A DNA stretch of 64,000 bases, taken from positions 1-64,000 of the forward strand of contig NZ_JASJOM010000008.1 in NCBI RefSeq assembly GCF_030271255.1, written 5' to 3'. Positions 20,660 through 31,193 of this stretch are shown here, piece after piece. Numbering within the stretch: the stretch's first letter is position 1; every line of letters begins with the position of its first letter. The stretch comes from Peribacillus folii. Its GTDB lineage: Bacteria > Bacillota > Bacilli > Bacillales > DSM-1321. A program made the position numbers and the translations under genes. The notes under the pieces are model-generated. The model had not been told where the DNA came from and did no database searches. It saw nothing but the letters and a program-made list of their open reading frames with translations.

Positions 20660-21838
20660 TCAAACTATGGCCTTCATTTCAGCTTCAAGCCGATCCGTCG
20701 CTTCCTTTTCCTTATGGCGGACTGCCACGATCAGGATATTGATGAACAACGCAACGGCCCCCACCATCAGCATCATTACATGTGCACGAATGGCATTGCC
20801 GCCGCCATACATGATCGCGAAGTCTGCTTGTATGGAATAATACATGGGAGAAATGTAGCTTAGCCATTGATATGGCGCATACATCATTTCCCTTGTGATG
20901 GCAGCACCGTTGGCGATGGTCTGCATAAGCAGGATCGGCATATTCAAAATCATGCCGCCTTCGCCAACCAACAGAATGAAAATCGATGTGAATTGCCAGC
21001 ATGCATAATACCCGAGTGCATGATGTCCCCATAAAATGAAAAACGTTTCAAGACCATGTCCCTGTACAAGATATGTGATTCCAAGGCCCACTGCCGGTGC
21101 TGCGGCAGCGATCAGAAGCGCTGCAAGCTGCATGTAGCCGAATAGCTTCCATTTGCTCGCTTTCCCTTTGCTTTCATTGAACGCTGCACCTAATTGCATG
21201 GCGCCGATCATTGCTCCTACATAAGCTGCCATTGTTAAAAACATCGGCGCCATCCCATTATGCATTCCTGCTGGGATTTCGTTGATTTTCACCGTATTTG
21301 CACTAAATTGATGCTGCATCGCCAAAGCCGTTTCTTCCGCTTGTGCTTCAGGCACATTAAGATTCATCAATACCCCTTTCGCATATTGAGCTGAAAACTG
21401 TTCGTTTAACGTCGACTCTATTTCTTTTACAATGGAATCCATTGTAGACGTGACGATCGTGGGTCCTGCTTCATTGATTGTAAAATCGATGCTTGATGTC
21501 CCTTTACCACTCTCGACGTCCCGGGAGAAAGATTTCGGAATATGAACAACCAATTTCACGTCATTTTTATCCAAACGTTTTAATGCCTGTTCATTCGATA
21601 AATCCTGTTCCATCTCTTCAAAAGGAAGCTTATCCCCCAATTGGGCTGCGATCGTCGCGCCAATCTTGCCTGCATCATCATTAACGATCGCGACTGGCAA
21701 TCGGTCGATATTGGCAGGCAGTGCCGAATAGCCAGGCATAAATGAGCCAAGCATCGCAATTTGATAAAAGATGCCCATGAAGATGGCTCCAATGGCTCCC
21801 TTTGTCTTTAAAAACTCTATGAATTTCAAAGCAATCAT
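20660..21838 (-). CDS. YhgE/Pip-like or DUF3533 ABC-2-type membrane protein
   Basis: A 392-residue protein with an N-terminal membrane anchor (about 15-38), a large extracellular region (40-190) beginning LPVAIVNDDAGK, and a C-terminal block of five membrane helices. This plan and the VNDD signature fit the YhgE/Pip and DUF3533 families, which are related to ABC-2 permeases and linked to export, phage adsorption or drug tolerance. The paired PadR regulator suggests substrate-induced efflux. The ribosome site before the ATG is poor (TATAGG). Confidence 0.8.
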   Translation of the reverse strand: MIALKFIEFLKTKGAIGAIFMGIFYQIAMLGSFMPGYSALPANIDRLPVAIVNDDAGKIGATIAAQLGDKLPFEEMEQDLSNEQALKRLDKNDVKLVVHIPKSFSRDVESGKGTSSIDFTINEAGPTIVTSTMDSIVKEIESTLNEQFSAQYAKGVLMNLNVPEAQAEETALAMQHQFSANTVKINEIPAGMHNGMAPMFLTMAAYVGAMIGAMQLGAAFNESKGKASKWKLFGYMQLAALLIAAAAPAVGLGITYLVQGHGLETFFILWGHHALGYYACWQFTSIFILLVGEGGMILNMPILLMQTIANGAAITREMMYAPYQWLSYISPMYYSIQADFAIMYGGGNAIRAHVMMLMVGAVALFINILIVAVRHKEKEATDRLEAEMKAIV

Positions 21839-21854
21839 CCTATACTATATTTTT

Positions 21855-21874
21855 AGTACTTTAATTAAAGTACT
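21855..21874 (-). promoter_or_regulatory. Perfect 20-bp palindrome, probable PadR operator
   Basis: AGTACTTTAATTAAAGTACT is a perfect palindrome 17 bases before the membrane-gene start. Its position and symmetry suit an autoregulatory site for the co-transcribed PadR protein. Confidence 0.7.
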
Positions 21875-21956
21875 TTTATTATTATAGATGTTTCTTTTTG
21901 AAATACAAGAAATAATTAAGCACAGCAAAAAAGAACGAGCAACAGCACGTCCCCTT

Positions 21957-22460
21957 TTACTTGCAGTTATCTTCATTTTCGATTTTCTTCATGAATATAT
22001 CATCCGTCACCTTGTCCTCCAGTTTATTCCGTAAAGCCAATTCGGCAGCCTTCCCGTCACTGGGCGAACCGTCAGAAAAATACATCGGAAATAAAGAGAA
22101 AAACATTATATAGAAGGAGAAATAGATGAATTGGTACCATATTACCGAGCTTTCCAAAATATCCTGGTACACCAAACTATATACAGTAAGCATCGTGACT
22201 AAATTAAAAATCGAACCACCTAAATAAATGAGCATATTCGTCAATCGATTATCATGCTTCAATCCCTTGAACTCACATGCCCCATTCCAAAAATAATATT
22301 TCCGTACTTCCATATTCCAAAAGGAGAACAGCTTATTGCCGCAGCCTATCACGATTTTCTTTTCCACTCCTCCAAAGATCGTAACGAAGAAGATATGCCC
22401 GCTCAAATGAATCAGCGTAACGATGGGCATGATCAAGAAAAAGGAAAATAGAAATTTCAC
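21957..22460 (-). CDS. Membrane protein related to M50 site-2 proteases, lacking the catalytic glutamate
   Basis: A 167-residue protein with four likely membrane helices. The first helix reads VTLIHLSGHIFFVTIFGG. M50 proteases have HExxH at this place, but here it is HLSGH, so the glutamate that activates water is missing. A later YFSDGSPSDGK resembles the family's DG motif in a changed form. It may be a non-catalytic relative acting as a binder or regulator. The upstream region is AT-rich and holds a GGGGG near the start. It stands alone. Confidence 0.6.
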   Translation of the reverse strand: MKFLFSFFLIMPIVTLIHLSGHIFFVTIFGGVEKKIVIGCGNKLFSFWNMEVRKYYFWNGACEFKGLKHDNRLTNMLIYLGGSIFNLVTMLTVYSLVYQDILESSVIWYQFIYFSFYIMFFSLFPMYFSDGSPSDGKAAELALRNKLEDKVTDDIFMKKIENEDNCK

Positions 22461-22574
22461 GATGTCATACAGACCAAAAATAATACATCCCCCCTAGAAT
22501 CCTTTTACAGGAATTTGATACCCTTACCTGATTGCACATTAACTAGTAATTTTTCACAGTATGTAGAAAACATC

Positions 22575-22620
22575 AAAAAAAAAGACCATCAAGCTCCAGG
22601 AAATCCGGGGGAATGATGGC
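22575..22620 (-). terminator. Terminator after the CoA-transferase gene
   Basis: Minus-strand GCCATCA and TGATGGTC arms around a GC-rich loop are followed by a long T run. Confidence 0.75.
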
Positions 22621-22634
22621 TTCCTATTCGTGCT

Positions 22635-23744
22635 TTAACGAGATTTTTGATTGGGGGCCGGAAGGAGTACATCATTGTTTTGTCCCTGCTCACGGCCTGC
22701 ATGCTTATATTCAGGTGAGAAAACGGATGATTTGATCGGGCAGGCAATTTGCTTTTGCCGATTTCCCTGTCCATCAGGTACCTCCACGATCATCCCGCGC
22801 TGCTTCAACTGAGGATGATCGGCCGCCTCGGCAAAGGTCAGAACTGGTTCTGCGCAGGCATCGCGGTCAGCGAATATCTCCTGCCATTGCTGGAAATCCT
22901 TTGTCCGGAAGGCTTGTTGGATCGCTTTTTTAAAGGCAACGCCGCTCGCTTCATCATCGGCGATGCTCATTTCATGCAGCTCGGGTTTGCCGATCGCTTC
23001 GCATAAGGATTTTCTAAATGGTGCCTCCAAGCTTCCTATTGAAAAATACCGGCCATCTCTCGTTTCATAAAAGTCATAAAAAGACCCGCCATTCAACATC
23101 AATCCCTCCGGTTCTAGTTCAAGCCCGTGTTGGAAATGAAGCGGTGCGGATATCGCATTCAATGCAAAACTGCAATCTGTCATGCTAATGTCAAGGGCTT
23201 GACCAAGCCCGGTCCTGTCCCTGTAGGTGACCGCTGCTAATATCCCGATGACAGCATGCAGTGAGCCTCCCGCCAGGTCGGCTATCTGGGTTGCGTTTTT
23301 TGCGGGGCCCTGCTTTTTTGTACCCGAATAGCTTGCCAACCCGGCAATCGAAAGATAATTGATATCATGGCCCGCGCGATCTTTATAAGGACCGGTCTGC
23401 CCATATCCCGTGATTGAACAATAAATCACCTTCGGGTTGATCCGTTTCAATGCCTCATACCCAAGTCCTAAACGCTCCATGACACCTGGCCGGAATTGTT
23501 CGACGACGATATCGTATTCTCTCACCAGGTTCTTTACGGATTCGACGGACTCGGGCCGTTTTAAATCAAGGGCGATCGACTTCTTTGATCTGTTCAGGTA
23601 TGGATCGACTCCCCACAGATCGCTCGCTGCCGGTCTTTTGACCTTCAGCACGTCCGCTCCCAAATCCGCCAGCATCAATGTGGCAAAAGGACCTGGCAGC
23701 AATGTTGAAAAATCCAAAACTTTTAAATGGGTCAATAAGGTCAT
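22635..23744 (-). CDS. CaiB/BaiF-type (family III) CoA transferase
   Basis: A 369-residue family III CoA transferase. The N-terminal VLDFSTLLPGPFATLMLADLG, the KVIYCSITGYGQTGPY strand and the catalytic aspartate region RAGHDINYLSIAGLAS are all visible. The enzyme moves CoA between organic acids; the substrates are unknown. The frame is open for 29 codons upstream, but the best start is 23744 because the conserved domain begins there and an AAAAGG lies about 10 bases before. It has no partner enzyme nearby. Confidence 0.85.
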   Translation of the reverse strand: MTLLTHLKVLDFSTLLPGPFATLMLADLGADVLKVKRPAASDLWGVDPYLNRSKKSIALDLKRPESVESVKNLVREYDIVVEQFRPGVMERLGLGYEALKRINPKVIYCSITGYGQTGPYKDRAGHDINYLSIAGLASYSGTKKQGPAKNATQIADLAGGSLHAVIGILAAVTYRDRTGLGQALDISMTDCSFALNAISAPLHFQHGLELEPEGLMLNGGSFYDFYETRDGRYFSIGSLEAPFRKSLCEAIGKPELHEMSIADDEASGVAFKKAIQQAFRTKDFQQWQEIFADRDACAEPVLTFAEAADHPQLKQRGMIVEVPDGQGNRQKQIACPIKSSVFSPEYKHAGREQGQNNDVLLPAPNQKSR

Positions 23745-23882
23745 CAGCCGTGCACATCCTTTTCTTCCGAATGGATACTTCGATTGGCTCACATTGCTCT
23801 TTCTATCTTCTTTAAAGTATATGTTCATCATATATCACAGCTGCCTATATTTGAATAAAATCCCAAAACCATACATAAAAAA

Positions 23883-23907
23883 CCGGACAATTTTTTTTAT
23901 TGTCCGG
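23883..23907 (-). terminator. Terminator after the APC permease gene
   Basis: CCGGACAA/TTGTCCGG stem with the T run on the minus-strand side. Confidence 0.8.
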
Positions 23908-23928
23908 CATGTTTCACATTATGGCTGT

Positions 23929-25416
23929 TCAATCGTATTTTTTGTCAAAATCAAACTCCACTTCATCAAGCTTGACGAATTTCGTTTTCCTTACCAGTTT
24001 GTAACCGAACCACAAGCCAAGGAAAAGCGGGATTCCCAAGTAGGCAGCGACCACGCTGCCCCAATCGATGTGATCTGAAAAAAAGGCTTGGATGTTTTGC
24101 GACAGAATGACGATCAAGCCAATCAGTATCGCAAAAATGGGGCCTATCGGAAACCATAAGGCTTTATATGGCAATTGAGCCAATGAGTGTCCTTGAGAGA
24201 TGTAGGCCTTTCTAAAACGGTAATGGCTGATGGAGATGCCAAGCCAAAAGATGAACCCGGTGATTCCAATGGCATTCATTAACCAGATGTACACCTTACC
24301 ATCTCCGAATATGGAAGCTAAGAAGGCAAGCATGCCAATGGCACAGGTCAAAACCATCCCCGCAACCGGCACTCCGCGTTTATTCAGCTTGGAAAAGATG
24401 CGTGGTGCCTGTCCATCTTTCGCCATTGAATACAGCATCCGCGTCGAGGCATATAGACTGGAGTTACCTGCCGACAACACAGCCGTCAATATGACTGCAT
24501 TCATCAGCGAAGCGGCAAAGGCGACCCCTGCCTTTTCGAAGATGAGCGTGAATGGGCTCACCATAACATTGTCCCCTTGTAAACTCGAGTTTGTATACGG
24601 GATGATCAATCCGATCACAAAGATTGCCAATACGTAAAAGAGAAGGATCCTCCAAAAAACGCTTTTGATCGCCTTCGGTATATTGCGGGCCGGGTCCTCG
24701 CTTTCACCTGCGGCAACACCGACGATTTCGGTGCCTTGAAAAGAAAATCCAGCTGCGATGAAGACGATGAAGACACCCATGAACCCACCAGGGAACGGCG
24801 CATCATCGATCGTGAAATTCTTGAAACCTACCGCTTCGCCACCCATAATACCGACAATCATCAAGATTCCAACGATGATGAAAATGACGATGGCCGTCAC
24901 TTTTATGAACGAAAACCAATATTCCCCCTCGCCATATCCTTTAACGGACAAATAGTTCAACAGGAATATGAGCACGAGGAAGGATGAGCTCCACAACAAG
25001 GATGGGCTATCCGGGAACCAGAATTTCATGATCATCGTCGAAGCTGCCAGCTCCGCCGCTATCGTCATGGACCAATTAAACCAATACGTCCACCCCAGTG
25101 CAAACCCAAACGCCGGATCGACGAATTTCGAGCCATAGGTGCTGAACGAGCCGCTTGTCGGCATGAAGGCAGCCAGTTCACCCAGGCTGGTCATCACGAA
25201 GTAAACCATCGCCCCGACCAAGGCATAAGCAAGTAATGCACCGCCCGGCCCTGCCGTATGGATCGCTGCCCCGCTGCTAAGAAATAGCCCGGTGCCGATC
25301 GCCCCTCCAATCGAAATCATCGTCAAATGCCGGGACTTCAATCCGCGCTTCAGTTCCTGTCCTTCTTCTTGCTGCGGAGGATGTTGCAAGATGTCATTTT
25401 CATGCTTTGGTATCAT
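23929..25416 (-). CDS. APC-family amino acid permease (AAT group)
   Basis: A 495-residue permease with 12 predicted membrane helices, taking up an amino acid with protons. The signature at residues 25-65, RGLKSRHLTMISIGGAIGTG followed by LFLSSG, is diagnostic of the AAT group, and FSFQGTEIVGVAAGESEDP marks helix 6. The group includes lysine, gamma-aminobutyrate and arginine carriers; specificity is not readable. The start follows AAAGGGATGAAAGC. The gene is single and ends in a clear terminator. Confidence 0.88.
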   Translation of the reverse strand: MIPKHENDILQHPPQQEEGQELKRGLKSRHLTMISIGGAIGTGLFLSSGAAIHTAGPGGALLAYALVGAMVYFVMTSLGELAAFMPTSGSFSTYGSKFVDPAFGFALGWTYWFNWSMTIAAELAASTMIMKFWFPDSPSLLWSSSFLVLIFLLNYLSVKGYGEGEYWFSFIKVTAIVIFIIVGILMIVGIMGGEAVGFKNFTIDDAPFPGGFMGVFIVFIAAGFSFQGTEIVGVAAGESEDPARNIPKAIKSVFWRILLFYVLAIFVIGLIIPYTNSSLQGDNVMVSPFTLIFEKAGVAFAASLMNAVILTAVLSAGNSSLYASTRMLYSMAKDGQAPRIFSKLNKRGVPVAGMVLTCAIGMLAFLASIFGDGKVYIWLMNAIGITGFIFWLGISISHYRFRKAYISQGHSLAQLPYKALWFPIGPIFAILIGLIVILSQNIQAFFSDHIDWGSVVAAYLGIPLFLGLWFGYKLVRKTKFVKLDEVEFDFDKKYD

Positions 25417-25818
25417 AAGCTTTCATCCCTTTCTATATAAGCGCTTACATATATGGGGATATCCATTTAATAAATTTTCCTATTTCATGAATCATCAAAT
25501 AGACCCAATTTACCTCTCGAATATTCCTTTTCTGAATATATATGCAATTTCCATGCCAAAATCAGCAAACCCGTCCCTCAACGTTTGCATAAAAATAAGC
25601 TCGGTTTAAGAATGAATTTTTTTGCACCTAACGCCATGATTCTTTGCACTTCATGCCATTTCTTTTTGCAGATCAAAAGCACGGGAATCTACTTTTCCCA
25701 GCTTTGTTTGGAGATTCCTCAAATATTACTAGAGGAATATCTAGAAATAATTTCGCTCTAAATAACCATTTTTCACCAATTTTATCCTTTAAATGTCATC
25801 TTTTTCGCCCTTTTTCAC

Positions 25819-25840
25819 CATTTGATAATAAAATCAAATG
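25819..25840 (+). promoter_or_regulatory. Inverted repeat upstream of bacillolysin
   Basis: CATTTGAT-6 bases-ATCAAATG lies 40 bases before the protease start. The wider gap 25417-25879 holds no gene; it is AT-rich with repeated TTTTCACC and TTGCA motifs. Confidence 0.4.
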
Positions 25841-25852
25841 ATGCAAAAATAA

Positions 25853-27508
<1,656 letters not shown>

Positions 27509-27526
27509 TAGCTTCACCCGTTTGCT

Positions 27527-27560
27527 AAAACACCTCCGTATACGAGCGGGGGTGTTTTTC
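27527..27560 (+). terminator. Terminator after npr
   Basis: AAAACACCTCC pairs with GGGGGTGTTTTT. Confidence 0.75.
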
Positions 27561-27711
27561 CGTCTGTGCTAGGAGCGCTTTTTCGGCTGAATGAATGAAT
27601 AAGGTATAAGATAGAATATGATTAATTCCTTAAAATAGTTGCTTTTCTTCCTATTAACTGTCAAGCTAAGATAATCTCGACTATATTGAATAGAACAAGT
27701 AGGTGACGAAC

Positions 27712-28113
27712 ATGATTGAAGTTAAAACTTCCACACTCAGTGATGGTGAGTTCAATAGAGGCGTATTCGCAACGCAGGACATAAAAAAAGGTGAGCTTTT
27801 GCATGAGGCACCTGTCATCGCTTACCCAAACGAGGAGCATGTTTTCATAGAGAAAACCTTGCTGGCTGATTATGCATTCGAGTATGGCATCAACCATACC
27901 GCCATGCTTTTAGGCTACGGTATGCTGTTTAATCACTCTTATACACCCAATGCAACGTATGACATAAACTTTAAAAATCACACGTTCGATTTCTTTGCTT
28001 ACACCGATATAAAAGCAGGAGAAGAAATCCTCATCAATTATAATGGTGAGGTCGATAATGAAGATCCGCTTTGGTTCAATAAAGAAAATGATGGTGAAGA
28101 TGAAGCGGAATGA
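27712..28113 (+). CDS. SET-domain protein
   Basis: A 133-residue protein formed of a SET fold alone. Visible are the N-terminal GEFNRGVFATQDIKKGELLH, the SAM-site FNHSYTPNATYD and the late GEEILINYNGE, which match the NHS and ExxxDY-type motifs of lysine methyltransferases. There are no pre- or post-SET cysteines. Bacterial SET proteins of this size have been reported to modify histone-like or host proteins in B. anthracis; the target here is unknown. A GTG 9 bases upstream is possible, but AGGTG before the ATG favours 27712. Confidence 0.8.
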   Translation: MIEVKTSTLSDGEFNRGVFATQDIKKGELLHEAPVIAYPNEEHVFIEKTLLADYAFEYGINHTAMLLGYGMLFNHSYTPNATYDINFKNHTFDFFAYTDIKAGEEILINYNGEVDNEDPLWFNKENDGEDEAE

Positions 28114-28142
28114 CCACCCATGAAGGTGAGTTCAATTCAATC

Positions 28143-28186
28143 AAAAAAGCCCCGTCGAAGAACTTTTTCGACGGGGTTTTTTTTTA
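28143..28186. terminator. Bidirectional terminator
   Basis: CCCCGTCGAA/TTCGACGGGG stem with A and T tracts on either side separates the SET gene from the convergent small gene. Confidence 0.85.
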
Positions 28187-28189
28187 CCC

Positions 28190-28378
28190 TTAATGGGCAG
28201 ATGGATTACTTGATTTTGATTTTGTTATCGACTGGAGTTGGCTCTTGACCTTTTCAATCGTTTCTGGTGTAGCCAATGATTTGATTTGACTCATGGTTTT
28301 TTCACGGGTCTTCTTATTGCGCATTAAAAATGCGGCAGCTCCTATCACGACAGTTCCAATCATTTTGTTTGATGGCAT
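28190..28378 (-). CDS. Small hypothetical protein, 62 residues
   Basis: The protein has a short hydrophobic segment near the N-terminus (IGTVVIGAAAFLM), then a basic and helical tail (RNKKTREKTMSQIKSLATP and onward) rich in lysine and serine. The ATG at 28378 sits 8 bases after AAGGAGG, while the open frame upstream begins inside that ribosome site. The form recalls YtxH-like and other small membrane-anchored stress proteins, but I do not recognise it. Confidence 0.65.
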   Translation of the reverse strand: MPSNKMIGTVVIGAAAFLMRNKKTREKTMSQIKSLATPETIEKVKSQLQSITKSKSSNPSAH

Positions 28379-28458
28379 TCGAGTTTCCTCCTTCATGTTA
28401 GTTATTATATAGCATTCCCCTTGCCAGCAAATTTAAACAAAAGCAGTTGAACTTTCCC

Positions 28459-29670
28459 TTATTCAGCCAATTTCAGGCTTTCGATATACTTTAGGCTCTC
28501 AGGACTTTTCACCACTTTTTCCGCTTGCCTTGGATCAACCCTTGTTCGGTTCATCGTGTGGAGCTTATATGTCAGGATCCTTTTCACGGATTGATCAATC
28601 CTCTCCATTGGAACCTTCCCTGTCTTTACAGCTTTAAGTAAGCCTTCATACACCTCAAGCTCATGGGCATATTCATGGCAGACAAGCAAGATATCGGCTC
28701 CGGCAAGGATTGCTTCCACACCCATATCTTCATAGGAATAATACTTGCTCACGGCCCCCATTTCCAAATCATCCGTAATCACAAGCCCCCCATAGTTAAG
28801 CTTGTTTCGCAGCAGGTCTTCTATGATGACCTTGGAGAGGCTTGCGGGTTTATCTTTATCATAGGCGGGATATTTGATGTGGGTCACCATCACGAAAAAG
28901 CTTTGATCGTCCATTTCACTTATAATTCTCTTGAACGGATATATATCCGAATTCTCGAGGTCGAGTTGGTTCGCTTCGACCGAGGATGTTTCGACATGGG
29001 GGTCGATATCACTGCGCCCGTTCCCTGGAAAGTGTTTCAATGCGCCCGTTACAGATGCATCATTCAAGCCTTCGATCGCTTTTTTCCCATAACGATAGGC
29101 CTTCTTTGGATCTTGTCCCGTTGAACGTTTGTCAGTGTCCGATAAATCAAGAACAGGGGCAAAATTAATATTGATTCCCATCGTGCTCAACTCATTCCCA
29201 TTCAGTTTTGCCACCTTGTACATGTCTTCAGAAGTGGCATGCCGCCCAAGGTCCTGTTGCGCCGGGAGCGGCGATACGCTTTCCTTCATCCGGATGATGT
29301 CCCCTCCTTCCTGATCCACCGCCACCATGAGCGGAAGTGAATGGGAGCCCTGCCCTGCCGTCTGCTGAAGGGAATTCGATAACTTCGCCACTTGCTTTGG
29401 TGATTTCATATTGCGATCGAAATAAATGACGCCGCCTATATGGTTGTTTAGGATGAGCTCGGTCATTTCCTTGCTCTTTTCCGTTCCCTTGAAGCCGACC
29501 ATCATTAGCTGACCGACTTTTTCTTCAAGCGTCATGCTTTTTAGCATTTTTTCTATTTGCTCATCTCCCGTAACGGCATCTGTTTCAGACTGATTTTTTT
29601 GAATGAACAGGATGGCCATGAACGAGAGGATCACGATCAAAAGCGCAACCATATACTTTTTTCCATTCAT
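28459..29670 (-). CDS. Family 3 glycoside hydrolase (beta-N-acetylhexosaminidase-like)
   Basis: A 403-residue enzyme anchored by an N-terminal helix (residues 5-24). The GH3 motifs KHFPGNGRSDIDPH (substrate binding, catalytic histidine loop) and GLVITDDLEMGAV (nucleophile aspartate) are typical of NagZ. NagZ-type enzymes release N-acetylglucosamine from muropeptides during wall recycling. This version has no C-terminal domain, unlike the longer B. subtilis NagZ. A GGAG lies 8 bases upstream. It appears monocistronic. Confidence 0.88.
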   Translation of the reverse strand: MNGKKYMVALLIVILSFMAILFIQKNQSETDAVTGDEQIEKMLKSMTLEEKVGQLMMVGFKGTEKSKEMTELILNNHIGGVIYFDRNMKSPKQVAKLSNSLQQTAGQGSHSLPLMVAVDQEGGDIIRMKESVSPLPAQQDLGRHATSEDMYKVAKLNGNELSTMGININFAPVLDLSDTDKRSTGQDPKKAYRYGKKAIEGLNDASVTGALKHFPGNGRSDIDPHVETSSVEANQLDLENSDIYPFKRIISEMDDQSFFVMVTHIKYPAYDKDKPASLSKVIIEDLLRNKLNYGGLVITDDLEMGAVSKYYSYEDMGVEAILAGADILLVCHEYAHELEVYEGLLKAVKTGKVPMERIDQSVKRILTYKLHTMNRTRVDPRQAEKVVKSPESLKYIESLKLAE

Positions 29671-29828
29671 TGAATAACTCCTGTCTACATGTTTGGATTG
29701 TCTGCATACTCCTCATCATCATGTTCATAAACCGGCCATTCTATATCAAACTGTTGCTTTTTTTTGCATAAAAAGCATGAGCGGCGCACCATACTACTTA
29801 CATACACTCACGCAAAGGAGATGCACCC

Positions 29829-30176
29829 ATGGACCGAATCTTGAGGAGCTTAGCTGATACCTTCAGTCATGCAGTCGATTATGCAAAGGAAAAAATATAT
29901 TCGATAACCGGTTCAACCTCTGTTACGATCGGGGAATTGAGCCAGCATATTATCACTCAGCCCGAAACCAAACGAATCAAGAAAAACCTGTTAGGAATCC
30001 CCTTCACTTTTTACCATTTGCAAAAAGAAAACGTTACATATTACCTGGAAATGAAAAACGCACAAATTTTACAGCTGGATGTACACGCACACGACCATGT
30101 TATTGTGTCGTATAGGTCGTATCGGGATAAATCAGACCTGCTGGCCGCAGTTAAATTTCCCAAAACCCTTTTATGA
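29829..30176 (+). CDS. Hypothetical protein, 115 residues
   Basis: A soluble alpha/beta protein. An N-terminal amphipathic helix (RILRSLADTFSHAVDYAKEK) precedes a beta-rich domain (about 30-110) with a histidine-containing stretch DVHAHDHVIVSYRSYRD. The start has AAAGGAG 9 bases upstream and the gene ends in a shared terminator. No family recognised. It lies opposite the TrmB regulator gene and is transcribed towards it. Confidence 0.6.
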   Translation: MDRILRSLADTFSHAVDYAKEKIYSITGSTSVTIGELSQHIITQPETKRIKKNLLGIPFTFYHLQKENVTYYLEMKNAQILQLDVHAHDHVIVSYRSYRDKSDLLAAVKFPKTLL

Positions 30177-30185
30177 AAACAAACT

Positions 30186-30230
30186 AAAAAAAGCTGAGGC
30201 CCTCCGTCTTGGGGGGTATCAGCTTTTTTT
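30186..30230. terminator. Bidirectional terminator
   Basis: AAAAAAGCTGA and TCAGCTTTTTT arms enclose a GC-rich inner stem between convergent genes. Confidence 0.75.
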
Positions 30231-30253
30231 ATATTTGCTTCAGGCACTGTTCC

Positions 30254-31036
30254 CTATAGCGAGAAAAACCGCTGTCTCTCCTTCGAGATCCACTCCTCTG
30301 CATTCGCCGCCTCCTTTTTGACCAAGCGGTTTACGAGGATATCATGCCAGATGTAATTCTCAAGAAAATTAATATGTATCGGGTCATCCGTATAAAACGC
30401 AGTTTCTCTCGCTTCAGAGTCAGGACCGTAAATCGTCTCGCTGCCATCGATGGATAGAATGAACCATTTGTTTGCGCCGATATTGTCGACATAACTTGTT
30501 TGGCGATGAACGTCTATCCCTGACAATGGGGTTTCGACCTGAAAGGCAATGCCTTTCAGCGAACAATGCTCAGCTGCTTCTTTGAGCTCTCGCTCGAATT
30601 TGTCGTACATTTTGTCCCATAAGGAAACGATGACCCTTTTCTCGGCCTTCTGAATCAACGTGCGGCAAAAGGATAGGATATGTTCTTCTCCTTTTAGCGT
30701 CATGACCCGATTATCGGAAACGGGCCCGATCTTCTCGAATTGCTTGAGCGTATCGCTGATGGATTGGTACGTATTGTCCCACCTCGATCGCACGGATTCC
30801 AAGAACACATCGACCGGTAATGGAGAATATTGGACCGAATCATTGATCTCCTCTTTGATTACGACCCCCTCCTCCTGGAGTTTATTCAGGATTTCATAGA
30901 TGCGCGCCCTTGGAATACCCGATTCCTTGCTAACTTGATAAGCACTTGTCGGCCCTTGGCGCACTAAAGAAACATACGCCTTTGCTTCATATTGACTGAA
31001 GCCGAGAGACTGGAGTTTTTCAATGATATCTTGCAT
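30254..31036 (-). CDS. TrmB-family transcriptional regulator
   Basis: A 260-residue regulator. The N-terminal winged helix (1-75) reads LQSLGFSQYEAKAYVSLVRQ and then VSKESGIPRARIYEILNKL, characteristic of TrmB. The C-terminal domain (about 105-255) is the effector-binding region. TrmB proteins are sugar sensors in archaea and have varied roles in Bacilli. A GGAGG lies 6 bases before the ATG. The gene is divergent from the TauE exporter, with a near-perfect palindrome in between. Confidence 0.88.
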   Translation of the reverse strand: MQDIIEKLQSLGFSQYEAKAYVSLVRQGPTSAYQVSKESGIPRARIYEILNKLQEEGVVIKEEINDSVQYSPLPVDVFLESVRSRWDNTYQSISDTLKQFEKIGPVSDNRVMTLKGEEHILSFCRTLIQKAEKRVIVSLWDKMYDKFERELKEAAEHCSLKGIAFQVETPLSGIDVHRQTSYVDNIGANKWFILSIDGSETIYGPDSEARETAFYTDDPIHINFLENYIWHDILVNRLVKKEAANAEEWISKERQRFFSL

Positions 31037-31138
31037 AGTACCTCCTTCTTAGATGCAGTAAGTTATATCTATCATACCAAAATTTAAAAAGTGAACGGAA
31101 CATTCGCCTTCATTTTCTTATTTACAGAAGGTGCGATA

Positions 31139-31164
31139 TTAGTTACTATTTTAATAGTGACTAA
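31139..31164. promoter_or_regulatory. 26-bp palindrome between trmB-like and tauE-like genes
   Basis: TTAGTTACTATT and AATAGTGACTAA arms match at 11 of 12 positions. The site is 30 bases before the exporter start and about 100 before the regulator start, as expected for an operator. Confidence 0.65.
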
Positions 31165-31193
31165 ACTCATCCTTAGATACGGAGGCTTCTGCA

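Noticed and set aside
24230-24987. Several frames of 60-135 codons antisense to the APC permease gene
   Set aside because: They are opposite-strand shadows of a clear membrane-protein gene and lack ribosome sites.
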